A stretch of 5,691 nucleotides of DNA from Chloroflexota bacterium. Its GTDB lineage: Bacteria; Chloroflexota; Dehalococcoidia; SZUA-161; SpSt-899. Under the pieces are notes generated by a model. It had not been told where the DNA came from and made no database searches. It saw only the letters and a list, made by a program, of their open reading frames with translations. The position numbers and the translations under genes are program-made. Positions 1 through 5,447 of the stretch are shown one piece after another. The stretch covers positions 1-5,691 of the forward strand of contig JABHWQ010000065.1 in the NCBI GenBank assembly GCA_018657655.1, written 5' to 3'. Position 1 is the stretch's first letter. Each line of letters starts with the position of its first letter.

Positions 1-1534
1 CCTCCGGTAGGTCCAGACCTTCTCGTAAGAGGTTGATACCCACTACCACATCGTAGACGCCGAGGCGCAGGTCTCGCAGGATTTCCACACGTTCGAGGGT
101 ATCGACTTCGGAGTGCAGGTAGTGGACTTTGACGTTCATCTCCCGAAGATAATCGGCCAACTCCTCGGCCATTCGCTTGGTCAGGGTGGTCACCAGCACC
201 CGCTCTTTCCGATCGGTCCGAACCTTGATCTGGTCCAGAAGATCGTCGATTTGCCCTTTGGTTGGCTTGACTTCTATTGTAGGATCGATTAGCCCCGTGG
301 GACGAATTACTTGTTCTACAACCTGCTGACCCTTCTCTTTCTCATATGGCCCCGGGGTCGCTGAGGTATAGACTACCTGGTTAAGCCGCGCCTCGAATTC
401 CTCAAAATTCAACGGTCGGTTGTCCATCGCCGAGGGCAGACGGAAACCATAGCCCACCAGCACTTCTTTACGGGCCCGGTCGCCGTGATACATGCCTCGA
501 ACCTGTGGGATCGACATGTGGGACTCATCGATGATGAGTAAAAAGTCATCGGGGAAATAATCGATCAGTGTCCACGGTGGACTGCCTGCTTCACGCTGGG
601 ACAGATGTCGGGAGTAATTCTCGATACCGTTGCAGTACCCGGCCTCCCGGAGCATCTCCATATCATAATTGGTTCGGGCATCCAGGCGTTGCGCCTCAAT
701 GAGCTTCTCCTGAGCCTTCAGCTCGTTAACGCGCTGTTCAAGTTCGATTTTGATATCTTCGATAGCGGCCACTATCTTGTCCTGCGTGGTGACGAAATGC
801 TTGGCCGGGTAGATTTCCACCTCGTTTGACTGCGAAAGAATCTCGCCGGTCAGCGGATCGATAGTACTGATGCGTTCCACCTCGTCGCCCCAGAATTCGA
901 TGCGAAGGGCGAGGTCCTCATCCGCTGGCTGAATCTCCAGGGTATCGCCCCGGATGCGGAACCGCCCGCGAGTGAAGCTGATATCGTTGCGTTCGTATTG
1001 CATCTCTACCAATCGGCGTGCCAGCCGGTCCCGGTTCACGGGTTCCCCCTTTTTTATTTCGGTCACAAAGCTGAGGTAATCCTCAGGGGTCCCCAATCCA
1101 TAGATGCAGGAGACGGAGGCGCAAACCACCACGTCTTGGCGTGTCAGCACGGAACGAGTAGCTGAATTGCGGAGCTTATCGATCTCCTCGTTGACATCGG
1201 TTTCTTTTTCTATGTAGGTATCGGTGCGCGGGATATAGGCCTCGGGCTGGTAGTAATCGTAATAGCTGACGAAGTATTCGACGGCATTATCGGGGAAGAA
1301 CTCCCGGAATTCGGTGTAGAGCTGAGCAGCAAGCGTTTTGTTGTGAGATAGAACCAGAGTCGGCTTTTGCACCTGGGCGATGACATTGGCCATAGTGAAG
1401 GTTTTGCCGCTGCCAGTCACGCCGAGTAGTGTCTGGTGTTTGAAGTCCTGCTTCAGACCATCGACCAGTTTTTCGATGGCCTGGGGCTGATCGCCGTTGG
1501 GCAGGAAATCGGAGGTGAGTTTGAATTCAGACAT
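1..1534 (-). CDS. uvrB: UvrABC system protein B, excinuclease helicase subunit (C-terminus beyond window)
   Basis: UvrB is the damage-verifying subunit of cytoplasmic nucleotide excision repair. It receives lesions from UvrA, opens DNA with a weak ATP-dependent helicase activity and recruits UvrC. The minus-strand reading frame is open from ATG at 1534 to the window edge and encodes 511 complete residues of a family usually about 660-680 long, so the last quarter (end of helicase domain 2 and the UvrC-binding tail) is missing. Visible landmarks are the start MSEFKLTSDFLPNGDQPQAI, the Walker A motif GVTGSGKT with K44, the tyrosine-rich beta-hairpin region YYDYYQPEAY, the helicase motif DESH near residue 336, the SATPGPYE motif, and INLLREGLDLPE at the cut edge. 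The start is supported by GAGGT 8 bases upstream and by alignment of the N-terminus with the family. No lesion is seen. The leader contains a REP doublet, so the native promoter must lie within or beyond the RAYT module, or the gene is read through from upstream. Identification is secure. Confidence 0.97.
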   Translation of the reverse strand, partial: MSEFKLTSDFLPNGDQPQAIEKLVDGLKQDFKHQTLLGVTGSGKTFTMANVIAQVQKPTLVLSHNKTLAAQLYTEFREFFPDNAVEYFVSYYDYYQPEAYIPRTDTYIEKETDVNEEIDKLRNSATRSVLTRQDVVVCASVSCIYGLGTPEDYLSFVTEIKKGEPVNRDRLARRLVEMQYERNDISFTRGRFRIRGDTLEIQPADEDLALRIEFWGDEVERISTIDPLTGEILSQSNEVEIYPAKHFVTTQDKIVAAIEDIKIELEQRVNELKAQEKLIEAQRLDARTNYDMEMLREAGYCNGIENYSRHLSQREAGSPPWTLIDYFPDDFLLIIDESHMSIPQVRGMYHGDRARKEVLVGYGFRLPSAMDNRPLNFEEFEARLNQVVYTSATPGPYEKEKGQQVVEQVIRPTGLIDPTIEVKPTKGQIDDLLDQIKVRTDRKERVLVTTLTKRMAEELADYLREMNVKVHYLHSEVDTLERVEILRDLRLGVYDVVVGINLLREGLDLPE

Positions 1535-1542
1535 GCATGCAG

Positions 1543-1547
1543 ACCTC
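1543..1547 (-). promoter_or_regulatory. Ribosome binding site of uvrB, abutting the REP edge
   Basis: The sequence GAGGT on the minus strand lies 8 bases before the uvrB ATG. Its first bases belong to the CTACGAG edge of the neighbouring REP doublet, so the repeat contributes part of the Shine-Dalgarno sequence. This site decides the uvrB start. An ATG four bases further upstream is in another frame. Confidence 0.6.
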
Positions 1548-1601
1548 GTAGCGCGACCCTTGAGGGTCGCATGATTAGCGAGGCTTTAGCCTCGCACTAC
1601 G
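1545..1601. repeat. REP doublet (BIME-like), uvrB-side copy
   Basis: This is a pair of inverted REP-type hairpins. On the plus strand GTAG (1548-1551) heads the perfect hairpin GCGACCC/GGGTCGC at 1553-1570, with loop TTGA. On the minus strand GTAG (1600-1597) heads the perfect hairpin GCGAGGCT/AGCCTCGC at 1578-1595. The ends are therefore inverted (CGTAG ... CTACG). A GTAG or GGAG tetranucleotide 5' of a short palindrome is the known hallmark of REP elements mobilised by RAYT transposases. A second copy in the same orientation lies on the other side of the RAYT at 2079-2133. The doublet occupies the uvrB leader and its CTA at 1597-1599 is the stop codon of the RAYT pseudogene. Neither hairpin is followed by a T-run, so an intrinsic terminator role is not supported. 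Confidence 0.85.
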
Positions 1602-2078
1602 TTAAATTGATATTCTCAAATTTGAAAGATCCGGAATGAGGATAGTCTGTGAAATCACTAACGAGCCCTTTTCGGACCGGATTTTCAAATATGTATCAGG
1701 CAATTCGCAAAGTATCCTCATTTGTTCGTAGTACATGCTCGTAGTAATTCTCTTGCCATAGTCTATCATTTTGGTGCCGTTGAAGCCAGAACCCGGTTTT
1801 TTGTTTGAATAGGGAGATAAAGCTTTGCATGTCAGATTCATTCGATATTCCTTCGATAACAGGTGCAGGTGATCGGGCATAAAGCAGTACTCCCATGTAG
1901 AGAAGGCTTTCTGATTGACTGCGTCCCTCAGGGTATCTAGTATGTTAGCAACGCAGCTTCCGTTATCAAAATGGGGATTTTGGTTATGGCAGCGAATGGC
2001 TATGAAATATCGATATTGTCCGCAATAGGAGAAATCCTTGAGCCGGATTCTTTTAGCATGTTTATGATTGTTTTTCAT
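1597..2078 (-). pseudogene. REP-associated tyrosine transposase (RAYT, Y1_Tnp/IS200-like), broken by a frameshift and a nonsense codon
   Basis: RAYTs are single-strand HUH/Y1 nucleases that act on REP hairpins. The first frame, from ATG at 2078, reads 73 residues to FMPDHLHLL, whose HLH is the metal-binding HUH motif. The reading frame then shifts: a one-base deletion near 1857-1858 (CTG TT- ATC GAA GGA) moves the continuation to the frame beginning IEGISNESDMQSF, then LFKQKTGFW and LWQENYYEHVLR, whose tyrosines include the likely catalytic one. At 1698-1696 an in-frame TGA stands where the family normally has arginine (probable CGA to TGA), yet the same frame continues with YIFENPVRKGLVSDF, the typical C-terminal family block, to TAG at 1597-1599. 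With both lesions repaired the protein would be about 160 residues, a normal RAYT length. Homology stays strong on both sides of each lesion, so decay looks recent. ATG follows the repeat edge CTACGAG directly, with no well-spaced Shine-Dalgarno. The lesions should inactivate it unless translation recodes them. Confidence 0.9.
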
Positions 2079-2133
2079 CTCGTAGTGCGACCCTTCAGGG
2101 TCGCTTTTGACGAAGCTACAGCCTTGCGCTACG
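2079..2133. repeat. REP doublet (BIME-like), nuclease-side copy
   Basis: This is the second copy of the doublet found at 1545-1601, in the same orientation. On the plus strand GTAG (2082-2085) heads the perfect hairpin GCGACCC/GGGTCGC at 2087-2104, with loop TTCA. On the minus strand GTAG (2132-2129) heads a degenerate hairpin at about 2111-2127, whose left arm has several mismatches to the GCCTTGC right arm. The two copies share CTCGTAG at one edge and CTACG at the other. They bracket the RAYT, whose ATG starts immediately at the doublet edge. The TAG of the minus-strand GTAG at 2131-2129 is the stop codon of the upstream nuclease gene, so the element has inserted into or defines that gene's 3' end. 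Confidence 0.82.
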
Positions 2134-2614
2134 TTTCCAAATCCACTTCTTCGGCAATGCCTATTCGTTCAACTTGGAGAGGGACATAATTTACCATCCC
2201 GTCTTCGATTAAGTCCCGTAGCTTTTTTTCATCTTTGGTGAGGCTGAAGCGCCCGGTTTTCACTTCGATGAAATCGATGCCTTCACCATACTTGATGCCG
2301 ATAAAATCGATAGGATCACCGAGATAGAACAATCGATCATATTGAGTCAGCTCGAAGGTGGCCATAAGTTCATTCAATTTACCGGTGCGTTTGCCCAGGC
2401 TTCGGGTAATTGAAAACAGGAGTTGATTGGGCAGATTTTTAAGGTCGTTTTGCACCTCTCGCATCGAGGCTTCGGAGGCCAGGGCAAAGCGAAGCTTTTC
2501 CTCCATCTCCTGTATTTCGGGTACTTCAACCTTGCGTGGCTGAAGCTGCAATCGAATCACGATCACGAGCAAGATTATTACAACAAGCCCGAGAATAATG
2601 GCAAGTATTTCCAT
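2129..2614 (-). CDS. Membrane-anchored Holliday junction resolvase-related nuclease-like protein
   Basis: This 161-residue protein resembles the Endonuc_Holl family (Holliday junction resolvase-related, PD-(D/E)XK nuclease fold). Residues about 3-22 are a strongly hydrophobic helix that should anchor it in the cytoplasmic membrane. A charged, helix-forming linker follows (about 28-60). The nuclease-like core contains a helix with E82 (GKLNELMATF), GDPIDFIGI with D103, and IDFIEVKTG with E117 and K119, matching the D...ExK catalytic pattern. All three acidic or basic residues are present, so activity is plausible, although no substrate is proven for this family. The ATG at 2614 is preceded by AAGGAG at 6 bases, and the gene begins 12 bases after the VTT gene, so co-transcription is likely. 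The stop TAG comes from the REP doublet; the last few codons (ending LET) may not be the ancestral end. The domain assignment is by recognition of motifs only. Confidence 0.8.
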   Translation of the reverse strand: MEILAIILGLVVIILLVIVIRLQLQPRKVEVPEIQEMEEKLRFALASEASMREVQNDLKNLPNQLLFSITRSLGKRTGKLNELMATFELTQYDRLFYLGDPIDFIGIKYGEGIDFIEVKTGRFSLTKDEKKLRDLIEDGMVNYVPLQVERIGIAEEVDLET

Positions 2615-2620
2615 GTTCCT

Positions 2621-2626
2621 CTCCTT
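2621..2626 (-). promoter_or_regulatory. Strong ribosome binding site of the nuclease-like gene
   Basis: AAGGAG on the minus strand lies 6 bases before the ATG at 2614, in the 12-base gap after the VTT-gene stop. It confirms the start and contrasts with the VTT gene, which has no recognisable site. Confidence 0.65.
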
Positions 2627-3283
2627 CTATCCGACCAACCATTCCACAGCATCATATGTAGCTTCAAACAAATAGTATCCTGCGATGGCAAAACCGATAG
2701 ATTTTACCGTTTTGCCTGCCCAGCAAATTAAAAAGAATTTCCAGAAAGGGTAACGCAGGGCGCCTGCCGCAATCACTGCTGCTCTGGTGACAAAATTGGG
2801 TATTGCGCAGACCAAAAAGAGCGTTATAGCCCCATGTCGCTCCATCCAACGGACTACTCGCCGATAGCCCCTCACGTTAGTGACGGCAGCCTGGCCACCG
2901 TATCCTGCCATGTAATATGTCGATTCACCTAATGGTTCCCCGAATCCAGCGGCAAGTCCTATCAATGCAGGGTTAAGCCCGGCTCCCCCGGCGAGGAACG
3001 CAGCCCATGAACCCGGCAATGGCCAGATGGGTACGGAGCTTCCTGCCAGCCCCATTACCAGTACTCCCAGGTAACCCAGTTTGTTTTTGGCATAGTCCCT
3101 TAGCTCCTCGGCTCCTTCAAGTTTCGGGGGATCTTCCACCACCACTACAATAAGGACGATAATCGCGATGGCGAGAAATATCAAGGGGAGGTAGCGCAAT
3201 TGATGATACCATGAAGGGAATTCTTCTGAGGGATCAATTTGAGGAGGATCGTCTTCTACTCGATCTTCGGCTTCCTGATTCAT
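2627..3283 (-). CDS. VTT-domain (DedA/SNARE-associated-like) integral membrane protein
   Basis: This is a 218-residue polytopic membrane protein of the VTT/DedA-like superfamily. Some members of that superfamily act in lipid scrambling or flipping and membrane homeostasis, but no specific substrate can be named here. Residues 1-28 form an acidic, proline-containing cytoplasmic tail. Residues about 31-49 are the first membrane helix. A re-entrant-type segment follows (about 72-110: GLAGSSVPIWPLPGSWAAFL), then the family's glycine/glutamate signature AAGFGEPLGESTYYMAGYGG (111-130), a basic loop (VRGYRRVVRWMERHG), and CAIPNFVTRAAVIAAGALRY, which corresponds to the iPn..R...aG block of the family, followed by a final helix near 185-205. 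The stop TAG is at 2627-2629. The ATG at 3283 has no clear Shine-Dalgarno. A weak promoter-like pair just upstream would give a nearly leaderless transcript. No lesion is seen. The family is clear and the function is open. Confidence 0.85.
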   Translation of the reverse strand: MNQEAEDRVEDDPPQIDPSEEFPSWYHQLRYLPLIFLAIAIIVLIVVVVEDPPKLEGAEELRDYAKNKLGYLGVLVMGLAGSSVPIWPLPGSWAAFLAGGAGLNPALIGLAAGFGEPLGESTYYMAGYGGQAAVTNVRGYRRVVRWMERHGAITLFLVCAIPNFVTRAAVIAAGALRYPFWKFFLICWAGKTVKSIGFAIAGYYLFEATYDAVEWLVG

Positions 3284-3292
3284 TTTGTCAAA

Positions 3293-3320
3293 AGTACAAC
3301 TTCAGGGCACTCAAAGTCAA
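3293..3320 (-). promoter_or_regulatory. Possible internal promoter before the VTT gene
   Basis: On the minus strand TTGACT (3320-3315) is followed after 16 bases by TGTACT (3298-3293), matching 5 of 6 and 4 of 6 positions of the sigma-70 consensus. The predicted transcription start would be about 3286, only a few bases before the ATG at 3283, which would fit the absence of a Shine-Dalgarno there. The match is weak and could arise by chance. Confidence 0.2.
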
Positions 3321-3937
3321 GTCAAATCGGGGAATATCCAGCGATCCCCAAGAAAAAGAGGGATTTCAGCAGCACATACCGGGCCGACTTCTATTTCCCA
3401 CCCGGTGACCGACTTGAATTCATCAGCTAGTGGCGAAGTTAGTCCGGGTACGATCATTAGACGATGGGCAACCGTCTTTTCCAGTCCACTCTTTTTAATA
3501 GCTTGTTGCAAACGATCGGGGGTGAAGTTCTTATAAACCATGGCCATATCGACTGTACTCCCCAGGCAATCCACGAGGAGAAGATATGCCGGGGTAACTC
3601 CCTGAGCCCATATCGTTGCCATAACGTCGAAGGTCAATTGGCTATTACCAGTGACAATAACGAGGGAGTTCTCGTCCGGTTCGTTGAGAGGGTACAAATC
3701 TGGCCCAATAGGTTGGGGAACATCGATAGATGGGATTGATGGTAGATATGTTTTTGGGTTCAGTGCGATTGTATATGCTTTTACTAAATCCGGTGTGAGG
3801 AATGAATTATCTTCCAAAGAACTTTTGCTTTCGGTGAATTGAGTATAGAAATCGTCCCAAGCGACCGGAGCGTTTTCCGGCCAATACCGGGCGAGGTCCA
3901 TTCGATCCAAATATAACCAGGCTTCCAATGGGCTCAT
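3317..3937 (-). CDS. Orphan corrinoid-protein-like protein: CdhD/AcsC C-terminal-domain homologue without the Fe-S domain
   Basis: The C-terminal half of this 206-residue protein resembles the cobamide-binding TIM-barrel domain end of the CODH/acetyl-CoA synthase corrinoid iron-sulfur protein large subunit (CdhD/AcsC). Matching blocks are VIVTGNSQLTF (93-103), PAYLLLVDCLGSTVDMAMV (116-134), DRLQQAIKKSGLEKTVAHR (141-159), LMIVPGLTSPLADEF (160-174) and GWEIEVGPVCAAEIPLFL (179-196). In the family these read like vts n.sLT, yLLVvDteGlsV, I...gle..v.HR, liIPG....s..le and gWevlvGP.eA..iP. Residues 1-90 have no cysteine, so the [4Fe-4S] domain of true AcsC is absent or degenerate. The only cysteines are C124 and C188. 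No signal peptide or membrane helix is seen, so it is cytoplasmic. Its ATG overlaps the ccmD stop (ATGA), and the nearest AGAGGA is about 11 bases away, pointing to translational coupling with the ccm operon. It lacks the NVWCAAGK cap helix of HgcA. Whether it binds a corrinoid is unknown. Confidence 0.72.
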   Translation of the reverse strand: MSPLEAWLYLDRMDLARYWPENAPVAWDDFYTQFTESKSSLEDNSFLTPDLVKAYTIALNPKTYLPSIPSIDVPQPIGPDLYPLNEPDENSLVIVTGNSQLTFDVMATIWAQGVTPAYLLLVDCLGSTVDMAMVYKNFTPDRLQQAIKKSGLEKTVAHRLMIVPGLTSPLADEFKSVTGWEIEVGPVCAAEIPLFLGDRWIFPDLT

Positions 3938-4089
3938 GCTTCGTGTGATCCTCTTTTGCTTACCCTTGCTTCAAGCGATTCGATTTCGCGCTGCAATAGC
4001 CGTTGTTTGCGGGAAAGGAACAGTATGTATCCAAAAATACCAATCCACACAACAGCGAAGGCTGCAAAGAGATAATCTAAATTATCCAT
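3934..4089 (-). CDS. ccmD: Haem exporter protein CcmD (51 residues)
   Basis: CcmD is a small single-span membrane protein that helps release holo-CcmE from the CcmABC haem-handling complex in system I cytochrome c maturation. This short frame was found by reading the gap between ccmC and the corrinoid-domain gene. It begins MDNLDYLFAAFAVVWIGIFG, has one hydrophobic helix at about residues 6-25, then a basic stop-transfer stretch (SRKQRLLQRE) and a short charged tail with coiled-coil character. YLFAAxAVxWxxxFxYxLxLSRRQ is the family pattern. The ATG at 4089 is 4 bases after the ccmC stop and has GGAGG 9 bases upstream. The stop overlaps the next gene as ATGA. Position directly after ccmC and length (family about 45-70) both fit. 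An ATG 8 bases upstream is out of frame and reads only a few codons. Confidence 0.88.
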   Translation of the reverse strand: MDNLDYLFAAFAVVWIGIFGYILFLSRKQRLLQREIESLEARVSKRGSHEA

Positions 4090-4093
4090 TTCG

Positions 4094-4777
4094 TCATTCC
4101 TCCCGCTCGTCCAGTGTTTGTCTCAATATTCTGACTTTTCTGGCTTGATTCATGAGTGTTGTACGATGATATGCCAGCAGAACATACAAAAATGTAAATG
4201 CGGCAACTCCTATTAGAAGCGTCAAAAGCATCGATCCTTCAAGCGTGTCTACCAGATGGGGGGGGTGTTGAGTCCTCCACAATCTGACGGACAGGTATAC
4301 TATAGGAACATTGATGAACCCGACGATTCCCATCACTGCCGCAAACCGGGCCCCTCTGGATTCCTCCCTTGCATAGCTGCGTACCAGCAGATAAGCGAGG
4401 TAAGTTAGCCAAAGGACCAGACTTGAAGTCAATCGAGCTTCCCATTCCCACCAGCTGCCCCAGACCGGCTTAGCCCAGATTGGTCCGGTGATCAACACCA
4501 GGGTAGTGAATATCACTCCAATCTCAGCTGAAGAGTGGGCTAAAGTATCCCATTTTGAATCTCTATTTCTTAGATAGAGGATACTGCTCACGAAGACCAC
4601 AAAAAATGCCAGAAAGGCAATCCATCCCAGCGGTACGTGGAAATAGAAAATCCGTTGTATCTCACCCATCTCCTTTTCAGTGGGGGCATAGAGGAATACC
4701 AAAGCTAGAGAGGCCATTATCAGGACGAAGCTCAGTCCCAATAACAGATTATATTTTAGACTATTCGTTTGGTTCAT
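4094..4777 (-). CDS. ccmC: Haem exporter / cytochrome c biogenesis protein CcmC
   Basis: CcmC is the polytopic membrane protein that holds haem at the outer face of the membrane and passes it to CcmE. The 227-residue protein shows about six membrane helices. The tryptophan-rich loop is WGSWWEWEARLTS (106-118), which is the WWD haem-binding motif. The two external axial-ligand histidine candidates are H47 in FYFHVPLGW and H171 in LWRTQHPPH. An aspartate normal in WGxWWxWDxRLT is glutamate here (E113). Length and topology are typical. The ATG at 4777 has AGGA 5 bases upstream and lies 7 bases after the ccmB stop, so the two are translated from one message. The closely related CcsA/CcmF families also carry a WWD loop, but the size, histidine spacing and neighbours identify CcmC. 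Confidence 0.95.
   Translation of the reverse strand: MNQTNSLKYNLLLGLSFVLIMASLALVFLYAPTEKEMGEIQRIFYFHVPLGWIAFLAFFVVFVSSILYLRNRDSKWDTLAHSSAEIGVIFTTLVLITGPIWAKPVWGSWWEWEARLTSSLVLWLTYLAYLLVRSYAREESRGARFAAVMGIVGFINVPIVYLSVRLWRTQHPPHLVDTLEGSMLLTLLIGVAAFTFLYVLLAYHRTTLMNQARKVRILRQTLDEREE
4099..4103 (-). promoter_or_regulatory. Ribosome binding site of ccmD inside the ccmC 3' end
   Basis: GGAGG on the minus strand lies 9 bases before the ccmD ATG at 4089, inside the last codons of ccmC. It selects this ATG over the out-of-frame ATG at 4097 and supports ccmD as a translated gene. Confidence 0.65.
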
Positions 4778-4784
4778 TTGTATC

Positions 4785-5447
4785 CTATTCTTCTATAACG
4801 AACTCGAAAACCAGTGATGATACCACCAAAAAGATCACATCGAAAGCTCCCATTATCCCAAGCCACGATAACATATCTCCAAAAGGTTTGCCATCGAATG
4901 CCACCTCTGATGCTTTTACTGCACAAATGATCACAGGTATAACAATTGGGAAAAACAGGATGGGAAGAAGGACGTCTTTTGCTCTAGTGTTTGTTGCCAG
5001 GGCTGAGAATAACGTTCCCACTGAAACGAACCCTACCGTAGCCAGCACAGCGATGAGCGCTAATTCCGGCATGAATAGTGGCAAGTCGAATAAAACGAGA
5101 AAAATCGGGGTTACAACAACTTCGACAATTATCATAAAGATGAAACTGCCGGCCATTTTCCCCCAGTAAATAATATCCCGATCTACCGGGCACAGCATCA
5201 AACCTTCAAGGCATCCTTTTTCTTTTTCCATAGCAAACATGCGGTTTAATCCAAGAACGCCGGCGAAGGTAAAGGCTACCCATAAAACACCCGGTGCAAC
5301 CAATCCGATGGTATCGTCTTCCGGATCGAAGGCAAAGCTGAAAACAACAATGACGAGGATAGCAAAAAATAATACCGAAGCAGCGATCTCTTTGGCCCTC
5401 AGTTCCGAAAGGATATCCTTCCAGAGGATGGCAAACACCTTATTCAA
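4785..5447 (-). CDS. ccmB: Haem exporter ABC permease CcmB (TTG start)
   Basis: CcmB is the membrane subunit that pairs with the CcmA ATPase. Together they drive release of haem-loaded CcmE from CcmC. The 220-residue protein has about six membrane helices, a cytoplasmic MEKEKGCLEGLMLCPVDR loop (73-90) typical of the family, and the conserved block GTLFSALATNTRAKDVLLPI (about 143-162) followed by FFPIVIPVII. The start is TTG at 5447, not ATG: AGGAG lies 7 bases upstream, the first residues MNKVFAILWKDILSELRAKE fit the family's amphipathic N-terminus, and the TTGA overlap with the ccmA stop is a normal translational-coupling arrangement. A GTG three codons downstream (5438) is the only nearby alternative and would be too far from the site. 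No lesion is seen. Confidence 0.94.
   Translation of the reverse strand: MNKVFAILWKDILSELRAKEIAASVLFFAILVIVVFSFAFDPEDDTIGLVAPGVLWVAFTFAGVLGLNRMFAMEKEKGCLEGLMLCPVDRDIIYWGKMAGSFIFMIIVEVVVTPIFLVLFDLPLFMPELALIAVLATVGFVSVGTLFSALATNTRAKDVLLPILFFPIVIPVIICAVKASEVAFDGKPFGDMLSWLGIMGAFDVIFLVVSSLVFEFVIEE

Noticed and set aside
605..829. Plus-strand open frame opposite uvrB
   Set aside because: It is a shadow of the uvrB coding strand, which is unbroken across it.
1553..1595. Rho-independent terminators in the paired hairpins
   Set aside because: Neither strand has a T-run after the stems, and the GTAG heads plus the RAYT between two copies explain them better as REP elements.
1545..2133. CRISPR-like array from two similar palindromic repeats
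   Set aside because: Only two copies exist and the 479-base stretch between them is a transposase gene, not a spacer.
3317..3937. HgcA, the corrinoid mercury methylation protein
   Set aside because: The NVWCAAGK-type cap-helix cysteine motif and the C-terminal membrane helices of HgcA are both absent, and no HgcB-like ferredoxin gene is beside it.
4555..5169. Plus-strand open frame of 204 codons opposite ccmB and ccmC
   Set aside because: It is antisense to two securely identified genes, has a low-complexity serine/threonine/isoleucine-rich product with no recognisable family, and reflects codon bias of the true strand.
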